This document shows, one piece after another, positions 50,188-59,223 of a stretch of 64,000 nt of DNA. Numbering within the stretch: position 1 is the first letter of the stretch; each line of letters starts with the position of its first letter. This DNA comes from Clostridium intestinale DSM 6191 (GTDB lineage: Bacteria; Bacillota; Clostridia; Clostridiales; Clostridiaceae). The position numbers and the translations under genes were made by a program. The stretch is taken from positions 62,001 to 126,000 of the forward strand of contig NZ_FQXU01000012.1 in NCBI RefSeq assembly GCF_900130055.1. The letters are read 5' to 3'. The notes beneath the pieces are model-generated. The model saw only the letters and a list, made by a program, of their open reading frames with translations, searched no databases and had not been told where the DNA came from.

Positions 50188-51558
50188 TTAATTTCTTAAT
50201 ACAACATGTATCTCTAGCGATTCGTTGATTTCATCTTGTTTTGTGAAAACTTCTCCTTTGTGTAAAGTTACTATACTTTTAACTATAGCTAATCCTAAAC
50301 CTGAGCCCTCAGTTTTTAAACTTCTAGATGAATCCCCTCTATAAAATCTATCAAATATTCTATCAAGTTTATTTTTATCTAAATACTTGTATTCATTTGT
50401 TACTATGAACTCTATCTTATTATCTCTTTGTACTATTTTTATTCTAACCTTAGTTTTTTCTTTACTATACTTTATTGAATTTATAAATATATTTTGAAAT
50501 ACTCTACCTATCTTGTCTGGATCAATATATAAAATAATTTCTTCCTCTAAAAACTCTTTTATAAAACTTATATTTACGCTTTTGCTCTCTAATTCTAATT
50601 CTCCCAAGCATTGATCTATTATCTCAACTACGTTAACCTTACTCCTGTTAAGTTTAAAATCTTTACTTTCAAGTTTAGAATACTCAAATAAATCATCTAT
50701 TAAATTTTTTAATCTATTAGCATTTTCTAAAGAAACCTTCGTATATTTTTTTATATCTTCATCATTTTTCTTATCTATTAGTTGCAGATATCCTATTAAT
50801 GATGTAAGTGGAGTTCTTAAATCATGAGATATATTAGTTATTAATTCATACTTTAATCTCTCTTCCTCTTTTTCCTTATCTATCATATTCTTAAGATTTC
50901 GTGACATGTTATTTATTTTATTTGCTAAAAAATTAAGCTCATCTATTCCTCTTTCTTCAATACTATATGTTAAGTCTCCCAATGATAAAACTTCTACTCC
51001 ATTTGCAATTTTTTTAATATATTTAACCTTAACATAAACTAATAGATATATTATTCCTATAATAAGTAAGATAATAGTTACAAGAATCCATATATATTCT
51101 CTAGTAGATTTTATAGCTGTTTCCCTCCATACATGTAAATAGCATGGTTCATTATCTATCCTAATATCATATATTTGTCCAAAATAATTACCTTTTAACT
51201 CTTTGAATGGATGATCTCTATCTATATATTCATAGGTCACATTAATTGATTTCATAAGTACCTTTTCATTTTTATCTACTACTGCCATATTAAAGTTATA
51301 TAAATCCGCTACCTCATTTAGATAGTAAGCACAGGACTCATCATTTCTAGTAACAAATCGACTCGCTACATAGGCACTATTAGCATCATTATTTAATTCT
51401 TCAGGATTTTCTCCATTTGTGCTTTCTATAAATGCTACTGTCATAAATATTGTTATTACTACTGCTATTACATTTAGTATTAATAAACTCCTATTTAAAC
51501 TTCCAAATAATATTTTCTTAATTTTATTTATCAAATTTATATCCAACTCCCCATACAA
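50188..51558 (-). CDS. Membrane sensor histidine kinase of an OmpR-type pair
   Basis: A 456-aa kinase with an N-terminal helix (~20-42), an extracellular sensor (~43-160), a second helix (~163-185), HAMP, H-box NISHDLRTPLTSLIGYLQ, N-box FINSIKYS, G1-like region and GSGLGLAIVKS. The G1 D-box is degenerate (FIVTNEYKYLDKN in place of DxGxG), as in VanS-like and other Firmicutes kinases. The gene overlaps the response regulator 3' end by 35 bp; ATG 51558 lacks a clear site, and TTG 51534 downstream of GGGGAG is an alternative. It works with the regulator just upstream. Confidence 0.88.
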   Translation of the reverse strand: MYGELDINLINKIKKILFGSLNRSLLILNVIAVVITIFMTVAFIESTNGENPEELNNDANSAYVASRFVTRNDESCAYYLNEVADLYNFNMAVVDKNEKVLMKSINVTYEYIDRDHPFKELKGNYFGQIYDIRIDNEPCYLHVWRETAIKSTREYIWILVTIILLIIGIIYLLVYVKVKYIKKIANGVEVLSLGDLTYSIEERGIDELNFLANKINNMSRNLKNMIDKEKEEERLKYELITNISHDLRTPLTSLIGYLQLIDKKNDEDIKKYTKVSLENANRLKNLIDDLFEYSKLESKDFKLNRSKVNVVEIIDQCLGELELESKSVNISFIKEFLEEEIILYIDPDKIGRVFQNIFINSIKYSKEKTKVRIKIVQRDNKIEFIVTNEYKYLDKNKLDRIFDRFYRGDSSRSLKTEGSGLGLAIVKSIVTLHKGEVFTKQDEINESLEIHVVLRN

Positions 51559-52219
51559 GTTTAATAAATTCAGGATTTTTAGGATTGAATTCTATTTTTT
51601 CTCTAATGTTTCTTATATGAGCAGCTATGGTATTGCTATCATTATAGTATGGTTCATCCCATATATTTTCATATATCTGCCTAGTACTTAGTACTCTGCC
51701 TCTATTTTCTATTAGTAAATCTAAAATATTAAACTCTAATGGAGTTAATCTTACAAACTCACCATTAACGAAAACTTCTCTTGAATCCTTATTTATTTCT
51801 AGGTTATCTATAATCAAATTTTTAGATTCTACTTTTCCTGAGAAATGTATATATCTTCTAAGTTGAGATTTAACTCTAGCTATAAGCTCTATTGGATTAA
51901 ATGGCTTGGTCACATAATCATCTGCACCTATATTCAATCCTAATATCTTATCACAATCTTCTGATTTAGCAGAAAGTAACATTATAGGCAATTGATTCTT
52001 TTCTCTTATCTTCAAACAGGCCTTAATTCCATCTAAATTAGGCATCATTATATCTAATATGATTAGATCTACTTCATTTTTATCTAGCTTGTCTATAGCG
52101 TCTAATCCATCATCCGATAATATTACTCTATATCCTTCATTGACTAGATATATTTCTAACATTTCTCGTATATCTTTATTATCATCAACAACTAAAATAC
52201 TACTACTCAATACCTTCAC
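51524..52219 (-). CDS. OmpR/PhoB family response regulator
   Basis: A 231-aa regulator: receiver domain with LVVDDNKD, phospho-acceptor Asp in LIILDIMMPNLDG (~54), LLSAKSE and DDYVTKPF; then a winged-helix DNA-binding domain (VRLTPLEFNILDLLIENRGRV to KLVWGVGYKFDK). It closely resembles VanR-type regulators by pattern. It lies 4 bp downstream of the GtrB-like gene and overlaps its partner kinase gene, so it belongs to the same operon as the two glycosyltransferases. Confidence 0.92.
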   Translation of the reverse strand: MKVLSSSILVVDDNKDIREMLEIYLVNEGYRVILSDDGLDAIDKLDKNEVDLIILDIMMPNLDGIKACLKIREKNQLPIMLLSAKSEDCDKILGLNIGADDYVTKPFNPIELIARVKSQLRRYIHFSGKVESKNLIIDNLEINKDSREVFVNGEFVRLTPLEFNILDLLIENRGRVLSTRQIYENIWDEPYYNDSNTIAAHIRNIREKIEFNPKNPEFIKLVWGVGYKFDK

Positions 52220-52223
52220 CCTT

Positions 52224-53135
52224 TTAAAAATTTATTTTATCTTTAATTATATATAACGGTCTATTTTTACTTTCTTCATATATTCTAGATATATATAACC
52301 CTATAATGCCTAGTGATATCACTTGAATTCCTATAAAAAATATTACTAACGATGCTATAATAAGCTCTTTGTTAAGTCTATTTAGTACTCCATTTATCAT
52401 CATTATGTTTGAAATAATTTCTATTATAATTCCTAATACAATTATAAACTTTATTGGTTTACTTGAAAATGATATAATTCCATTTTCTGCAAGGTTAAAC
52501 ATCTTCCATAAAGAATATTTAGTATATCCATTCAATCTTTCATCTCTTTTAAAATCCACATATGTCTGTCTAAAACCTACCCATGATACTATACCTCTTA
52601 CAAATCTACTCTTCTCTTCCATGCTATTAAATGAATCTACAACTTTTTTATCCATAAGTCTAAAATCCCCAGTGTTTTGAGGTATATCAATCTCTGAAAC
52701 ACGACTTAAAAACTTATAGAAAATTTTTGCTGAAGTAATCTTAAACCAAGTTTCACCGTTTCTTTCTAATCTCCTACCATAAACCACATCAAATCCTTGC
52801 TTCCATTTTTCAATCATATCTGGTATAACTTCTGGTGGATCTTGTAAATCTCCATCTATAATAATAACTGCATCACCTTTTGAATTATTTATTCCAGCCG
52901 TTATTGCTATTTGATGTCCGAAATTTCTAGAAAAATCAATTATTCTACACCTATTATCAATATTACATACAAGCTTTAGCTTTTCTAAGGTAGAATCCTT
53001 TGAACCATCATTTACAAATATTACTTCGTAGTCTATTTCGATACTATCAATAACTTTCTTTAAACGCTCATAAAACTCATACACTAGATTTTCTTCACAA
53101 TACATTGGAACTACTATTGTTATTAAACTTCTCAT
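52224..53135 (-). CDS. DPM1/GtrB-like polyprenyl-phosphate glycosyltransferase
   Basis: A 303-aa family 2 transferase. N-terminal TIVVPMYCEE, nucleotide-binding FVNDGSKDST (~39-48), metal site IIDGDLQDPPEV (~93-104), GRR motif, and two C-terminal transmembrane helices (~230-255 and ~265-290). Such enzymes load a sugar on undecaprenyl phosphate; a polytopic GT-C enzyme then transfers it outside the cell. The upstream gene, overlapping by 41 bp, encodes a protein of just that kind. GGAGGT and AGGAGAGG sites precede ATG 53135. Confidence 0.9.
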   Translation of the reverse strand: MRSLITIVVPMYCEENLVYEFYERLKKVIDSIEIDYEVIFVNDGSKDSTLEKLKLVCNIDNRCRIIDFSRNFGHQIAITAGINNSKGDAVIIIDGDLQDPPEVIPDMIEKWKQGFDVVYGRRLERNGETWFKITSAKIFYKFLSRVSEIDIPQNTGDFRLMDKKVVDSFNSMEEKSRFVRGIVSWVGFRQTYVDFKRDERLNGYTKYSLWKMFNLAENGIISFSSKPIKFIIVLGIIIEIISNIMMINGVLNRLNKELIIASLVIFFIGIQVISLGIIGLYISRIYEESKNRPLYIIKDKINF

Positions 53136-54549
53136 CCTCTCCTACCTCCTCATTAAACGCTGTAAATGCTAAGATAACAAATAGCCAGCTAACTATAAAC
53201 GAATATCTATCTTGAGATTCTGTTATTAAATATAGCAATCCATACCCACAGTAAATTATATAAAATATATTTATTATAGGATTATTTAAATGCTGTTTTT
53301 TATTATATAAGCCTATATAAGTTAATATATTTAAAACTAAATAGACTAATTGAATATATACTTGTCCATTTTCTTCTAAATCTAAAATTATTCCATTATT
53401 CCCAACTCTATATTGACTCCAATAAACTCCCCCAAAATCTCCTTCTCTCCATTGAAAAGTATACTTTACAATAAAAAATCCTATTAACTTAATTAGTGGC
53501 ACTTTAGTATATCTTTTTTGCACAATAGCTTTTGCCGCTTCCTCTGTTTTATAATAATCACCGTTATAAGAATCAACTAATTTAGCATCCTCCTCATTCC
53601 ATCTTCCAAAACTATTCATATTAGAACCTTTTAATATAGATGTCCAATTAGACTCACTCCCCTTCCACAGATCATATTCAGTTATGCCCTTATACTTCAA
53701 TATATTGCTTATTATTATTAATGGAATTATAAAAGAAAGTAATATACAAACTCCAGCTACAAGTCTATCTTTAATTTGTTTCTTAAAATAAATTACTATA
53801 TAGATCAAATAAGCTATAATAACAACAGATGCTACCATTCTAAATAAATTACCTAAAAATAAAACTAAACCTGATAACAATAAATATTTTTTAGATTTTT
53901 TATCTTTCATTACTAAGATAAATAAATATAAACTTAATAAATAAAATGTTATTGCAATATTTTCTGGGCAATAAGTTGCTGTATAGCTTATAGTAGCCGG
54001 ATAAATAGCTGATACATATCCTACGCATATAGCTTTTTTATAACTATTGAATACTTCTTTTCCTATTAAGTAACATATAAAAACACCTATTGTTGAACTA
54101 ATTACATTAATTAATTTAAGTGTAACTAATGGAATAGGAGATATATACATTATAAAAGCATAATAAAGGACAGGAATAGTTAGATGAGGAAATCTTGCAT
54201 AATAGTTATCTCCTTTAAATATATAATATTCACCCTTTAGAAAAAGCTCACTTCTTTCATACATGCCTTGAAAATCTGACGTTGGAAGGCTATCGATTGA
54301 AAGTACCCATAATAATCTTAATAAAAAAGCAAAAATAATTAATCCTACTACCATAACTCTATTATTAAATCCCTTTTTAACAGAAATTAAAAATAAACTT
54401 GTTGTTATAGAAAAAACTATAAGTATTTTTAAGTTCAAGGATTCATACTTAATCCAATACACCAAAAATGATCCAGCTACTACTATAAGAGTTAAACACA
54501 TTAATACCTTTAAACATTTATTTATTAAATTAGAAAATATTTTATCCAT
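53095..54549 (-). CDS. GT39/ArnT-like polytopic membrane glycosyltransferase
   Basis: A 484-aa membrane protein with about eleven to twelve helices. The first external loop has the acidic SIDSLPTSDFQGMYERSEL motif, and the second part VLYYAFIMYISPIPLVTLKL is in the style of PMT_2/GT83 enzymes that use polyprenyl-phosphate sugars. It would transfer the sugar loaded by the neighbouring DPM1-like enzyme to an external glycan, teichoic acid or protein. It is the first gene of the presumed operon with the GtrB-like protein and the two-component pair. Confidence 0.8.
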   Translation of the reverse strand: MDKIFSNLINKCLKVLMCLTLIVVAGSFLVYWIKYESLNLKILIVFSITTSLFLISVKKGFNNRVMVVGLIIFAFLLRLLWVLSIDSLPTSDFQGMYERSELFLKGEYYIFKGDNYYARFPHLTIPVLYYAFIMYISPIPLVTLKLINVISSTIGVFICYLIGKEVFNSYKKAICVGYVSAIYPATISYTATYCPENIAITFYLLSLYLFILVMKDKKSKKYLLLSGLVLFLGNLFRMVASVVIIAYLIYIVIYFKKQIKDRLVAGVCILLSFIIPLIIISNILKYKGITEYDLWKGSESNWTSILKGSNMNSFGRWNEEDAKLVDSYNGDYYKTEEAAKAIVQKRYTKVPLIKLIGFFIVKYTFQWREGDFGGVYWSQYRVGNNGIILDLEENGQVYIQLVYLVLNILTYIGLYNKKQHLNNPIINIFYIIYCGYGLLYLITESQDRYSFIVSWLFVILAFTAFNEEVGEDEKFNNNSSSNVL

Positions 54550-54642
54550 ATAACCACCACCAATTTCTATGATAGCTACTATATTTCAAGAAACTATTTG
54601 AGAAATAATGAAGATTTTATGAAGGAAGTAATTTAATCATTT

Positions 54643-54675
54643 AAAAAAGGATATTGCAACACTTTGCAATATCCT
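54643..54675 (-). terminator. Terminator of pepT
   Basis: A perfect 12-bp stem (54648-54659 with 54664-54675); the A-tract at 54643-54648 becomes a U-run on the minus strand. Confidence 0.9.
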
Positions 54676-54681
54676 CTAAAT

Positions 54682-55902
54682 TTACTCACAATATATCTGA
54701 ACTAAATTTATTATAACTTCCACAGCCTTTTCCATAGACTCTATAGGAACATATTCATACTTACCATGGAAGTTTTCTCCCCCAGCAAATATATTAGGTG
54801 TTGGTACTCCCATAAATGATAGTCTAGCTCCATCTGTACCACCTCTTATAGGTCTTATATCAGCTTTAACTCTAGCTCTTTCCATAGCCTTCTTAGCATG
54901 ATCTACTACAAACATAACAGGCTCTATTTTTTCTTTCATGTTTCTATAACTTTCTGTTATCTCTATGTTTACTAGCTCCATTCCATATTTGCTGTTTATA
55001 GCATGCTGTTTTTCTTCTAATACCTTTAATCTTGATTTATATATCTCAAGAGAAAAGTCTCTTATTATATAAGTTAAAGTAGTTTCCTCTACTCCACCCT
55101 CTATTCCTACTAAATGATAAAATCCATCGTAACCTTCTGTTTTTTCTGGAACTTGATGTTTAGGTAGAAGATCTGCATATTCCATAGCTACAGTCATAGA
55201 ATTAATCATCTTATTAAATGCATATCCTGGATGAACATTTCTTCCTTTAACCACTACCTTAGCACTTGCAGCATTAAAGTTTTCATATTCAAGTTCACCT
55301 ATTCTTCCACCATCCATAGTGTAGGCATATTTAGCTCCAAATTTCTCTACATTAAAGAATTTAGTTCCTTCTCCTATTTCCTCATCTGGAGTGAATGCTA
55401 TTCTTATTTCTCCATGCTTAATTTCTGGATGTTCTATCAAATATTCTATTGCTGTTATGGTTTCTGCTATTCCAGCTTTATCATCAGCACCTAAAAGAGT
55501 AGTTCCATCTGTAGTTATTAATGTTTTTCCCTCATAAAGCTTTAGCTCTGGGAAGTTTTTTGGAGATAATACTACATTTTTTTCTTTGTTTAATATTATA
55601 TCTCCGCCTTTGTAATCAACTATTTGAGGATTTACGTTTTTACCTGTCATATCTGGAGATGTATCCATATGCGCAATAAATCCTATTACTGGTACTTTTT
55701 TATCTATATTGCTTTCTAAAGTAGCATACACATAACCATGTTCACACATTTCTACATTTTTAAGACCTAAAGTTTTTAATTCCTCAACTAAAATTTTAGC
55801 TAAGTCAAACTCACCTTCAAAACTTGGAGTTGTGCCTGTACTTTCATCAGCTGTTGTATTAATTTTTACATATTCTAAAAATCTATCTTGAACCTTTTTC
55901 AT
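54682..55902 (-). CDS. pepT: Peptidase T (tripeptide aminopeptidase, M20B)
   Basis: A 406-aa cytosolic zinc enzyme that releases the N-terminal residue of tripeptides. Metal and catalytic motifs are present: [10 protein letters not shown] (~76-85), [11 protein letters not shown] (~134-144), TPDEEIGEG (~172-180), MDGG (~197) and [13 protein letters not shown] near the C terminus. Length is normal. AAGGAG precedes ATG 55902. It lies 15 bp downstream of a DUF1189 gene and could be read from the same promoter, though the functions seem unrelated. Confidence 0.95.
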   Translation of the reverse strand: MKKVQDRFLEYVKINTTADESTGTTPSFEGEFDLAKILVEELKTLGLKNVEMCEHGYVYATLESNIDKKVPVIGFIAHMDTSPDMTGKNVNPQIVDYKGGDIILNKEKNVVLSPKNFPELKLYEGKTLITTDGTTLLGADDKAGIAETITAIEYLIEHPEIKHGEIRIAFTPDEEIGEGTKFFNVEKFGAKYAYTMDGGRIGELEYENFNAASAKVVVKGRNVHPGYAFNKMINSMTVAMEYADLLPKHQVPEKTEGYDGFYHLVGIEGGVEETTLTYIIRDFSLEIYKSRLKVLEEKQHAINSKYGMELVNIEITESYRNMKEKIEPVMFVVDHAKKAMERARVKADIRPIRGGTDGARLSFMGVPTPNIFAGGENFHGKYEYVPIESMEKAVEVIINLVQIYCE

Positions 55903-55917
55903 AATTTATACTCCTTT

Positions 55918-56724
55918 TTAACCTATTATAAACAATTCCTCTTCTGTAACTTCTTTCTTTATAAGCTTTAACGCTAGGTATATATAAACCATAGAAACCG
56001 CTAAAAATATAAGGCTAAACATAGGTACTCTTACATTTGCAGATACAAATATAGTATCTATTATTACTGGCAATGTAATAGAATATAAGGATATTCTATA
56101 TAGTCCTTTAAACTTAATTTTCACCTTAACAATATAACTAACTACAGTTCCAACTAATGCTATAATTAATGCCCATAGTAGGTTTCCTATAAACCCACCT
56201 ATTGTATAAATAAGCAATACAAAAATCCATACTATACTAGCAGCATTTAATATATTGATTATATCTCTAGGATATATATTAGTTGTTATATCTGAAAATT
56301 TCTGAACAGTTTGTTGCCCATTATTGTTAATTATAACTCTATCTTTAAAAATCAAAACTGAATTTATATATTTTTCTAGATTAAGATCAGATAGATTTTT
56401 TTGTCCAAAAGAATCATATGTATAGCTAGTATCAACCAATACCAATACACCTTCTTCTTTTATAAGTATAGGATTTTCCCCAACGGTTAATTCTCCATTT
56501 TCTAATTTAAAAGTGTCTTCATTTTCAGTTAGATAATTTTTAGTTTCATTTATGGCTTTTTGAATATTTCTAGATACATTAAATCCTTTAATGCCACCAA
56601 GTATTATAGACAATAACAAAATATATATTATAGCCTTACTTGTTCTTTCTTTCAAAAAGACCAAATAACTTTTTATATCTATAATACTTTTTATAAACTT
56701 CTCTGCTACATTCATTTTCTTCAT
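55918..56724 (-). CDS. DUF1189 family membrane protein
   Basis: A 268-aa membrane protein, DUF1189. One helix (~28-46) leads to an extracellular domain (~50-160) with short beta segments (ILIKEEGVLVLVDTS, SVLIFKDRVIIN), followed by three to four C-terminal helices (~165-255). It is a paralogue of the next gene upstream, with the same helix plan and the VxIDTSxx segment. Function of the family is unknown. GGGGGAA precedes ATG 56724 or the MNVAEK start at 56715. Confidence 0.85.
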   Translation of the reverse strand: MKKMNVAEKFIKSIIDIKSYLVFLKERTSKAIIYILLLSIILGGIKGFNVSRNIQKAINETKNYLTENEDTFKLENGELTVGENPILIKEEGVLVLVDTSYTYDSFGQKNLSDLNLEKYINSVLIFKDRVIINNNGQQTVQKFSDITTNIYPRDIINILNAASIVWIFVLLIYTIGGFIGNLLWALIIALVGTVVSYIVKVKIKFKGLYRISLYSITLPVIIDTIFVSANVRVPMFSLIFLAVSMVYIYLALKLIKKEVTEEELFIIG

Positions 56725-56777
56725 AAAAAGTTTCCCCCTTAAATTTCCATATCATTTCTATTATACTATACTTTAAA

Positions 56778-57551
56778 TCAATCTTCTATATTAATTACCA
56801 CTCCTTTAAATGCTATAAAAACATATACAAATCCAATGATCAAATAAATATAATTTGTAAATAATAAAGATATATTTAAAAACCTTAAAATAGCTCCTAA
56901 AATTATACCTGTTGTAATAGAGTATAAACTCATTTTATAAATATTTCTATATTTTAGCGGCCATCTTAATAAAGCATTAATAATTACCCCAGCTAAAGAT
57001 ATTATAAACGCTGAAAATAAATTTAAAACTATCATCAAAACTGGGGTTACAAATTCAATTAAATAAGCTCCCATTTTTAACTTAGGTAAAAGTTCTCTTG
57101 TTTTTTCTTTATCTAAATTAATCCACTTAAAAAAATCATAGGTTGCTTGGTCTATATTAATATTACTTTTTTTATAAAAAAGCTTATCTTTCAAAATTAA
57201 AATACATTTATCATATTCATCCAGTTTACTTTCTGTTGTTTCTCCTGAAGTATCTATGATTATAGTAGGTTTTTTAGCCTTTTTTATTATTATTGGTTCC
57301 TTTTCTTTTACATCTAAAATCCCATTGTATAATGTAAACTCAGGAAAACCATTTCCCACCTCATCTTCTATAAGATTAATAAAATCCAAATAATCTCTAG
57401 CTGGTGTCGTAAAGCTAATAAGTCCAGTGATAACAGTTATAGATATCATGTATATAAAAGCTCTTACAAGACTTTCCTTTATTAAATTATAATATTCTCC
57501 TGGCTTAAAAATACTTATAAAAAACGCTTTAACAAAATTTATTTTTTTCAT
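56778..57551 (-). CDS. DUF1189 family membrane protein, paralogue
   Basis: A 257-aa DUF1189 protein, first of a tandem pair. An N-terminal FVKAFFISIFKPGEYYNLIKE motif is shared in outline with the neighbour. A helix (~28-46), an outer domain (~50-165) containing PTIIIDTSGE and CILILKDKLFYKK, then helices to residue ~250. Tandem duplication with ~25-30% apparent identity suggests an old event. Function unknown; membrane quality control or stress roles are guesses. Confidence 0.85.
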   Translation of the reverse strand: MKKINFVKAFFISIFKPGEYYNLIKESLVRAFIYMISITVITGLISFTTPARDYLDFINLIEDEVGNGFPEFTLYNGILDVKEKEPIIIKKAKKPTIIIDTSGETTESKLDEYDKCILILKDKLFYKKSNINIDQATYDFFKWINLDKEKTRELLPKLKMGAYLIEFVTPVLMIVLNLFSAFIISLAGVIINALLRWPLKYRNIYKMSLYSITTGIILGAILRFLNISLLFTNYIYLIIGFVYVFIAFKGVVINIED

Positions 57552-57695
57552 ATTTTCACCTAATCTAAATTCTTTTTTTATATTATTACCATTTTGCCCA
57601 ATATTAAAATTAATAACTATATTTCCTATAAAATGATTATTAATAGAATTTTTGGTAATACTTTTTAAAGAATTCTTTATTAGGAGGTTCTGCTT

Positions 57696-58874
57696 ATGCG
57701 TAAAAAATCATCACTTAAGACTTTAATAAAGGATAATAAAGGTTTTATATTTATATATCTAACCTTAGTTACCTTGGCTACCTCCCTTATAGTAGCTTCA
57801 GTTATTTCATATAACTACTTAATTAGTGCCTTTAGATCTCAATTTAATAATGGTCAATATAGTTCTGCTAATAATATAATCATTAATCAGCAAAAATATA
57901 ATCCAGTTAAAACTCTATTAATAAATAGAGATTTACAGAAATTTTTAAGGCAGTTTTTTGATGATGTAGTATCATCCTATGACAATAAGGAACTCGGTGA
58001 AAATGAAGCTTTATTTTTAGTTAAAGAGGTAGAAAGTTACGGTTTTTTTAATGAAGATATACAATCATTTAAAACCTCTTTACCAACTATTAAAGAGTCC
58101 GAAGATAATTTAAAAAATGGAATCGCTAGCTTAAATAATGAGAAATACAAGGAAGCTATTGATAGTTTCTCTAAAGTATCTCTTTTTGATTCCAACTATA
58201 AATCAGCATTAGAATATAAAAAAGAAGCTTTTAATAATTATAAAGTATCAATAATAGATAAAAGTAAAAAATTAGCTGAAGATAAATATTATACTAAGGC
58301 CATTGACTTAATCAATAACAACTTAGGTGAATACATATCTCAGGATAAAGAAATAGAGGATCTACTAGCATCTTATGAAAGCGATAAAAAGAGTTATCTT
58401 GCTTCAACGGGTAAAAATTCTTCTACTGTGGCTGCATCAGCATCTTTACCTGTAATAAGTTCAAGTAATATCAATACCTTAAATCTAAGTAGTTCAACAT
58501 CAATGCTTATATATGTTAATAAAAACACTCAAAAAACTTATGTTTATAAGGGATCTAAAAATTCTTGGAAGTTAGACAAAACCTTTTCTTCCTCTACTGG
58601 TATATCTGGAAAAGATACTCCTTCTGGTATATTTGAAGTTTTAGAAAAGGGTGAATGGTTTTTCTCAGAAAAATATGAACAAGGTGGTAAGTATTGGGTG
58701 CAGTTTAAAGGAGATTACTTATTCCACTCACTACCATTTGCTGAAGATAAAAAAACTATATTAGATACAACTTTAGGCAAACCATCTTCCCATGGCTGTA
58801 TAAGGCTTGATGTCGCTAATGCTAAATGGCTATATGAAAATGCTAAAAAGGGAACTAAGGTAATAATAAACTAA
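57696..58874 (+). CDS. L,D-transpeptidase (YkuD) with N-terminal anchor
   Basis: A 392-aa membrane-anchored enzyme that forms 3-3 peptidoglycan cross-links or attaches proteins to the wall. A helix (~18-40) is followed by a helical TPR-like stalk (~45-235, e.g. NEKYKEAIDSFSKVSLFD), a Ser-rich linker and the YkuD domain (~260-392). The catalytic HSLPF...SHGCIRLD motif is intact (Cys ~368). GGAGG precedes ATG 57696. It has its own terminator. A role in cell-wall maintenance is likely. Confidence 0.93.
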   Translation: MRKKSSLKTLIKDNKGFIFIYLTLVTLATSLIVASVISYNYLISAFRSQFNNGQYSSANNIIINQQKYNPVKTLLINRDLQKFLRQFFDDVVSSYDNKELGENEALFLVKEVESYGFFNEDIQSFKTSLPTIKESEDNLKNGIASLNNEKYKEAIDSFSKVSLFDSNYKSALEYKKEAFNNYKVSIIDKSKKLAEDKYYTKAIDLINNNLGEYISQDKEIEDLLASYESDKKSYLASTGKNSSTVAASASLPVISSSNINTLNLSSSTSMLIYVNKNTQKTYVYKGSKNSWKLDKTFSSSTGISGKDTPSGIFEVLEKGEWFFSEKYEQGGKYWVQFKGDYLFHSLPFAEDKKTILDTTLGKPSSHGCIRLDVANAKWLYENAKKGTKVIIN

Positions 58875-58878
58875 GAAG

Positions 58879-58906
58879 GTGGCTCAATATATTGAGCCGC
58901 TTTTTT
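58879..58906 (+). terminator. Terminator of the L,D-transpeptidase gene
   Basis: GGCTCAATATATTGAGCC is a perfect palindrome, followed by GC and six T. Confidence 0.9.
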
Positions 58907-58965
58907 AGTTTATTTTTATATTAGCCTTTTAAAATATCTTTTTTTTAATATCTTTAGAAATTTCT

Positions 58966-59061
58966 GTACACTTGTACAACTGTACACTTATTTTTTTGTA
59001 CAATCGTACATTCGTACAAGTGTATAATCGTACACCTGTACATCTGTACAATTGTACATTC
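58966..59061. repeat. Octanucleotide-phased array of GTACA units
   Basis: GTACA (once GTATA) begins at 58966, 58974, 58982, 58998, 59006, 59014, 59022, 59030, 59038, 59046 and 59054: every step is exactly 8 bp, and one unit at 58990 has decayed to a T-tract. The three bases between cores vary freely. Each core is usually TGTACA or CGTACA, so the array is rich in short palindromes. It lies in the 349-bp gap between the L,D-transpeptidase terminator and the FAD oxidoreductase gene; the rest of the gap (59062-59223) shows only the AT-rich promoter region. Confidence 0.85.
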
Positions 59062-59223
59062 ATAATATAAATTATCTTAGGTAAATGCTTAACTAATACT
59101 TGTTTAAAACAATTAAGTACTCTTCTACAAATTTTTATATCATTTACTTAGTTACTTTAGCATAAACCCTCTAGCTTATGGTAACAAATATATAGATAAG
59201 TTTTAATGATAGGAGTTGATTAT

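Noticed and set aside
58966-59061. CRISPR array or simple microsatellite
   Set aside because: Repeat core is 5 bp and intervening bases are only three, so it is not CRISPR; variable spacers rule out a plain microsatellite.
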